Assembly: GCF_023073915.1 (NCBI RefSeq)
Contig: NZ_JADPKK010000013.1
Span: 496,001-560,000, forward strand
Length of the DNA stretch: 64,000 bases
Reading direction: 5' to 3'
DNA from: Bradyrhizobium sp. 149
GTDB lineage: Bacteria > Pseudomonadota > Alphaproteobacteria > Rhizobiales > Xanthobacteraceae
Each line of letters starts with the position of its first letter. Within the stretch, counting starts at the first letter, position 1. The position numbers were made by a program, and so were the translations under genes. Shown here one piece after another: positions 61,353-64,000 of this stretch. The notes beneath the pieces were generated by a model. That model had not been told where the DNA came from. It worked only from the letters and a program-made list of their open reading frames with translations, and made no database searches.

Positions 61353-62492
61353 ATGCCAATGAACGAGCTCCTTCTTCGACTTGCCGACATCTATGCCGGC
61401 GAAAACATCCGGCACCCGCAGCTACGCGCCGTCACGCTGGCCCAATGGATGCTCGAAAGCGGACGTGCAACATCGAAGCTTGCGACTGAGCATTACAATT
61501 TCGGCGGGCTGAAATGGCGCAAGGAAATGGCTGCATACGCGACCCGCGTCCTGTATCAGGCCCACGACGGCGACGAATATTACTGCAAGTTCGCAACGAT
61601 CGAGAATTTCATTAACGGCTATTGGGCTTTCCTGAATAGGGCGCCTTATTCCGGGTGGGAAGAGCACATCGATAGCGGCGAGGATTTCATCCGTTTCATT
61701 GGCCCGATCTATACGCCGAAGCCGAGCTATCCGGACGATGTCCTGGTGCTGGTCAAAGAAGCACAAAGGCTGCTGTCTGCTCCGCCACGCACGCACCTGG
61801 TCGCGGCGGTGGCTGCTGTGAACCTTGGAACGGTCGTCATCGATCCCGGCCATGGCGGTACGGTCAAGGTCGGCGGAAGCTCACCCAACAATGCAACGAG
61901 CGCGAGTGGGGTGAAAGAGAAGAAGCTTGCGCTCGATTTTTCGCTGATCCTGCGCGACGAACTCCTTAGACAGGCCACAGCCAGTAGTCAGACAATCAAG
62001 GTCGTGCTGACGCGCACAACCGATGTCAATGTCGGCATCACAGATCGCGCGCAGGTTGCGGCGAGTGAGCATGCACGGGCGTTTCTGTGCCTACATTTCA
62101 ATGGCCTCGATGACACGACTATCAGCGGCGCGGAGACGTACTTTCGCGCGGCTAGCAACGGCAATCTCAATCTCCAAGCCGACATTAAGTTTGCGAACGC
62201 CGTTCATGACGGCCTTATGGCCGGTATGCGGGCCGTCAATCCGACGGCCAAGGACCGCGGGGTGAAGCCTGATAGCGATTCGGGTCCTGGGTCATTGGGC
62301 GTCCTCAATGACGCCGCATTGGGCAACACGCCCGCGAACCCGAGATGTGCCTCGGCGTATATCGAGGCCGAGTTCATATCGAATCCAAAGGTGGACAAGA
62401 TCCTGATATCGGGCGCCGACGCCATCGCGAACAGGACGCAAGTGATGGCCTCCGTCGCGACGGCCATCCGTGAGTTTCTCGCCGGCGCATAG
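61353..62492 (+). CDS. Bifunctional glucosaminidase and N-acetylmuramoyl-L-alanine amidase fusion, no signal peptide
   Basis: A 379-residue peptidoglycan hydrolase. Residues about 15-130 match a glucosaminidase (FlgJ/LytD-like) domain with QWMLESGRATSKLA (Glu) and HYNFGGLKW, plus FATIENFINGYWAFL. Residues about 158-378 are an Amidase_3 domain with zinc ligands in VVIDPGHGGT (His167), GVKEKKLALDFS (Glu), CLHFNGLDD (His) and YIEAEFISNP (Glu). ATG 61353 has GAGG 8 bases upstream. There is no signal peptide or membrane anchor, so export would need a holin, another pathway or lysis. The gene reads AT-richer than its neighbours (32 G/C in the 60 bases from 61981), which fits horizontal acquisition. 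Confidence 0.82.
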   Translation: MPMNELLLRLADIYAGENIRHPQLRAVTLAQWMLESGRATSKLATEHYNFGGLKWRKEMAAYATRVLYQAHDGDEYYCKFATIENFINGYWAFLNRAPYSGWEEHIDSGEDFIRFIGPIYTPKPSYPDDVLVLVKEAQRLLSAPPRTHLVAAVAAVNLGTVVIDPGHGGTVKVGGSSPNNATSASGVKEKKLALDFSLILRDELLRQATASSQTIKVVLTRTTDVNVGITDRAQVAASEHARAFLCLHFNGLDDTTISGAETYFRAASNGNLNLQADIKFANAVHDGLMAGMRAVNPTAKDRGVKPDSDSGPGSLGVLNDAALGNTPANPRCASAYIEAEFISNPKVDKILISGADAIANRTQVMASVATAIREFLAGA

Positions 62493-62525
62493 CAAGGAAA
62501 CGAACCCTCTGCGTTCCCAGAGTCT

Positions 62526-64000
62526 CTACCCCGCCGCGCCCGCGAGCTTGGCCTGCTTCGCCGGCGCCATTTCGGTCGTCGCAATCAGGCGCTTCAGCTC
62601 GGGGATGCAGGAGCCGCAATTGGTGCCGGCCTTGAGCTTTGCGCCGATCTCGGCGGCCGTGCGCGCGCCTGCCGCGATGGTGTCGCAGATGGTGCCGCGG
62701 CCGACGCCGAAGCAGGCGCAGACGACGGGACCGGTCGAAGCCGCGCCCTCGCTGGACTTGCCGGACAGCAGCATGCGGCGCTGGTCGTCCGTGACATGGT
62801 CGGCCACGAACAGGCTCTTCACCACCTCCCAGTCGCCGGCATCATGCGCTGGGCCGACGAACAGGCAGGTTTCGATGCGGTCACCCGCAAACGACGCCGC
62901 GCGATAAACGCCGCCACCGAAGTCGCGATAGTCGGCGACGTCCTCGCCGGCGACGCCATCCAGCCAGGCCGGCCAACGCGACAGATCGGCGTTGTCGGCG
63001 AAGAGATAGCCGAAGCCGCCGGCGACCGTAACGCGGGTCCACATCAGGTTCGACGGCAGATCGAGCTGTTTGCGCGACAGCGCAAAGCCGCGGAAGACGT
63101 ATTCATGCGGCGAAATCGCAGCCGGCGTTGCCTTGGACTCCGGCTGTCCCGAGAACGGATCCGTGAACGGTGCGACCAGCGCACCGACACGACCGTGGGA
63201 GGCATTCATCGCACTCCAGTGGATCGGCGCGAACAGCGTGCCGCGCTGCTGGCGCTCGCTGACGACGACCTTCAGAATGCAATGACCGTAGTCGGTGGTG
63301 ATGCGGGCATAGCCGTCATGGACGATGCCGTATCTGCCGGCGTCATCGGGATGAATCTCGACGAACGGCTCGGGCAGATGCGCGCCGAGCCGCTGGCTCA
63401 GGCCGGTGCGCGTCATGGTGTGCCACTGGTCGCGAATGCGTCCCGTGTTGAGCCGTAAGGGCCGTGACGGCCCAGTCTCGCCGCGCAACGCCGGCACCTC
63501 CGGCGCGACGAAACGGCCCTTGCCGTCATTGGTGAAGAACCCGCCCTGCGCAAAGAACCGTTCGCCGGGCGCCTCGCCTTCGCGCGCGGGCCACTGCACG
63601 GGCTTCAAGGCATCGAAGGCCTCGTCGGACAGCGAGGTCAACGCTCCGATATCGAAATCGCGGCTGCCATCATTCTCGAACGCCGAGAGCGCGGCGTGCT
63701 CGCGAAAGATGTCGGCGGCCGATTTGTAGTTGAAGCTGTCGCCGAAGCCGAGGCGCCTTGCGGTCTCACTGAGAATCCACCAGTCCGGCCGCGCCTCGCC
63801 GGGCGCCGGCAGGAACGAGCGCTGGCGCGAGATGCGGCGCTCGGAGTTGGTCACGGTGCCCGACTTCTCGCCCCAGGCGAGCGCGGGCAGCAGCACGTGC
63901 GGTCCGGCATCGACCGTGTCGTTGGAGAGCACGTTCTCGGAGACCACGAACAGCTCGAGCTTCTTCAGCGCCTCGCGCACGAAGTCCGCGTCAGGCAGCG
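62526..64000 (-). CDS. nasA: Assimilatory nitrate reductase catalytic subunit, C-terminal part
   Basis: A partial gene: the frame is open through the window edge (LPDADFVREALKKLEL before the first in-frame GTG). 491 residues are visible. It contains the C-terminal molybdopterin-binding portions (PALAWGEKSGTVTNSERRIS, LRLNTGRIRDQWHTMTRTG, HWSAMNASHGRVGALV) and ends in a BFD-like 2Fe-2S domain with Cys in CACFGVGRG and NCGSCIPELKRL, which receives electrons for nitrate reduction. The N-terminal molybdopterin and 4Fe-4S parts lie beyond base 64000. It is convergent with the amidase fusion, 33 bases apart. Confidence 0.92.
   Translation of the reverse strand, partial: LPDADFVREALKKLELFVVSENVLSNDTVDAGPHVLLPALAWGEKSGTVTNSERRISRQRSFLPAPGEARPDWWILSETARRLGFGDSFNYKSAADIFREHAALSAFENDGSRDFDIGALTSLSDEAFDALKPVQWPAREGEAPGERFFAQGGFFTNDGKGRFVAPEVPALRGETGPSRPLRLNTGRIRDQWHTMTRTGLSQRLGAHLPEPFVEIHPDDAGRYGIVHDGYARITTDYGHCILKVVVSERQQRGTLFAPIHWSAMNASHGRVGALVAPFTDPFSGQPESKATPAAISPHEYVFRGFALSRKQLDLPSNLMWTRVTVAGGFGYLFADNADLSRWPAWLDGVAGEDVADYRDFGGGVYRAASFAGDRIETCLFVGPAHDAGDWEVVKSLFVADHVTDDQRRMLLSGKSSEGAASTGPVVCACFGVGRGTICDTIAAGARTAAEIGAKLKAGTNCGSCIPELKRLIATTEMAPAKQAKLAGAAG

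Noticed and set aside
61138..61359. A 73-codon minus-strand frame upstream of the amidase fusion
   Set aside because: It looks mildly protein-like and directly follows the SMP-30 start, but it has low G/C at third positions, overlaps the amidase start and matches no family I know.

Overview
The window reads as a chromosomal segment of a high-GC alphaproteobacterium, most likely Bradyrhizobium or a close relative. This is inferred from the strong G/C third-position bias, the density of ABC, TRAP and catabolic operons, and the intergenic palindromes of the kind common in Bradyrhizobium and Rhodopseudomonas. I saw no rRNA, tRNA, CRISPR array, intact insertion sequence or phage module.

Layout. 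1-13.5 kb: one same-strand run with two complete but divergent Dpp/Opp-type peptide ABC transporters bracketing a gamma-glutamyltransferase-like enzyme and a DUF1028 protein. 13.5-18 kb (minus): a sensor kinase, a single-domain response regulator, a receiver-adenylate cyclase and a CnbZ-like deaminase, tightly coupled. 18-23.2 kb (minus): a TetR-adaptor-RND efflux operon ending in a clear terminator. 23.2-28.6 kb: a broken thiamine-pyrophosphate decarboxylase pair, a cytochrome P450, ornithine aminotransferase and a long Pro/Ala/Gln-rich LTXXQ protein. 28.9-37.4 kb (minus): a catabolic cluster made of an NMT1-type ABC transporter, an enolase-superfamily protein, a Gfo/Idh/MocA dehydrogenase, a DUF993 protein and a sugar epimerase, with a TetR gene upstream. 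A palindrome lies inside the spacer of a plausible promoter for this operon. 37.5-42.7 kb: a VOC protein, two PfkB sugar kinases, a FAD-dependent reductase and an enoyl-CoA hydratase/isomerase. 42.7-53.9 kb: a TRAP transporter, an IlvD/Edd-type sugar-acid dehydratase, a divergent GntR/FCD regulator with a 12-bp inverted repeat, an MFS transporter, uronate dehydrogenase divergent from an SMP-30 lactonase, and an aldehyde dehydrogenase. Together these look like oxidative uronate/aldarate catabolism. 54-64 kb: an AceE/transketolase-like E1 divergent from an AsnC/Lrp regulator, a zinc-type dehydrogenase, a DMT transporter, an aldo/keto reductase, a frameshifted SMP-30 gene, a signal-less glucosaminidase-amidase fusion, and the C-terminal part of an assimilatory nitrate reductase that runs off the window.

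The most interesting parts are the 28.9-36.4 kb catabolic cluster with its candidate operator, the kinase/receiver/cyclase cassette, the solitary AceE-like E1 with its own AsnC regulator, the GntR inverted repeat, and at least five palindrome families sitting in same-strand junctions of operons. Four single-base frameshifts in otherwise well-conserved genes could be real decay or base-calling errors.
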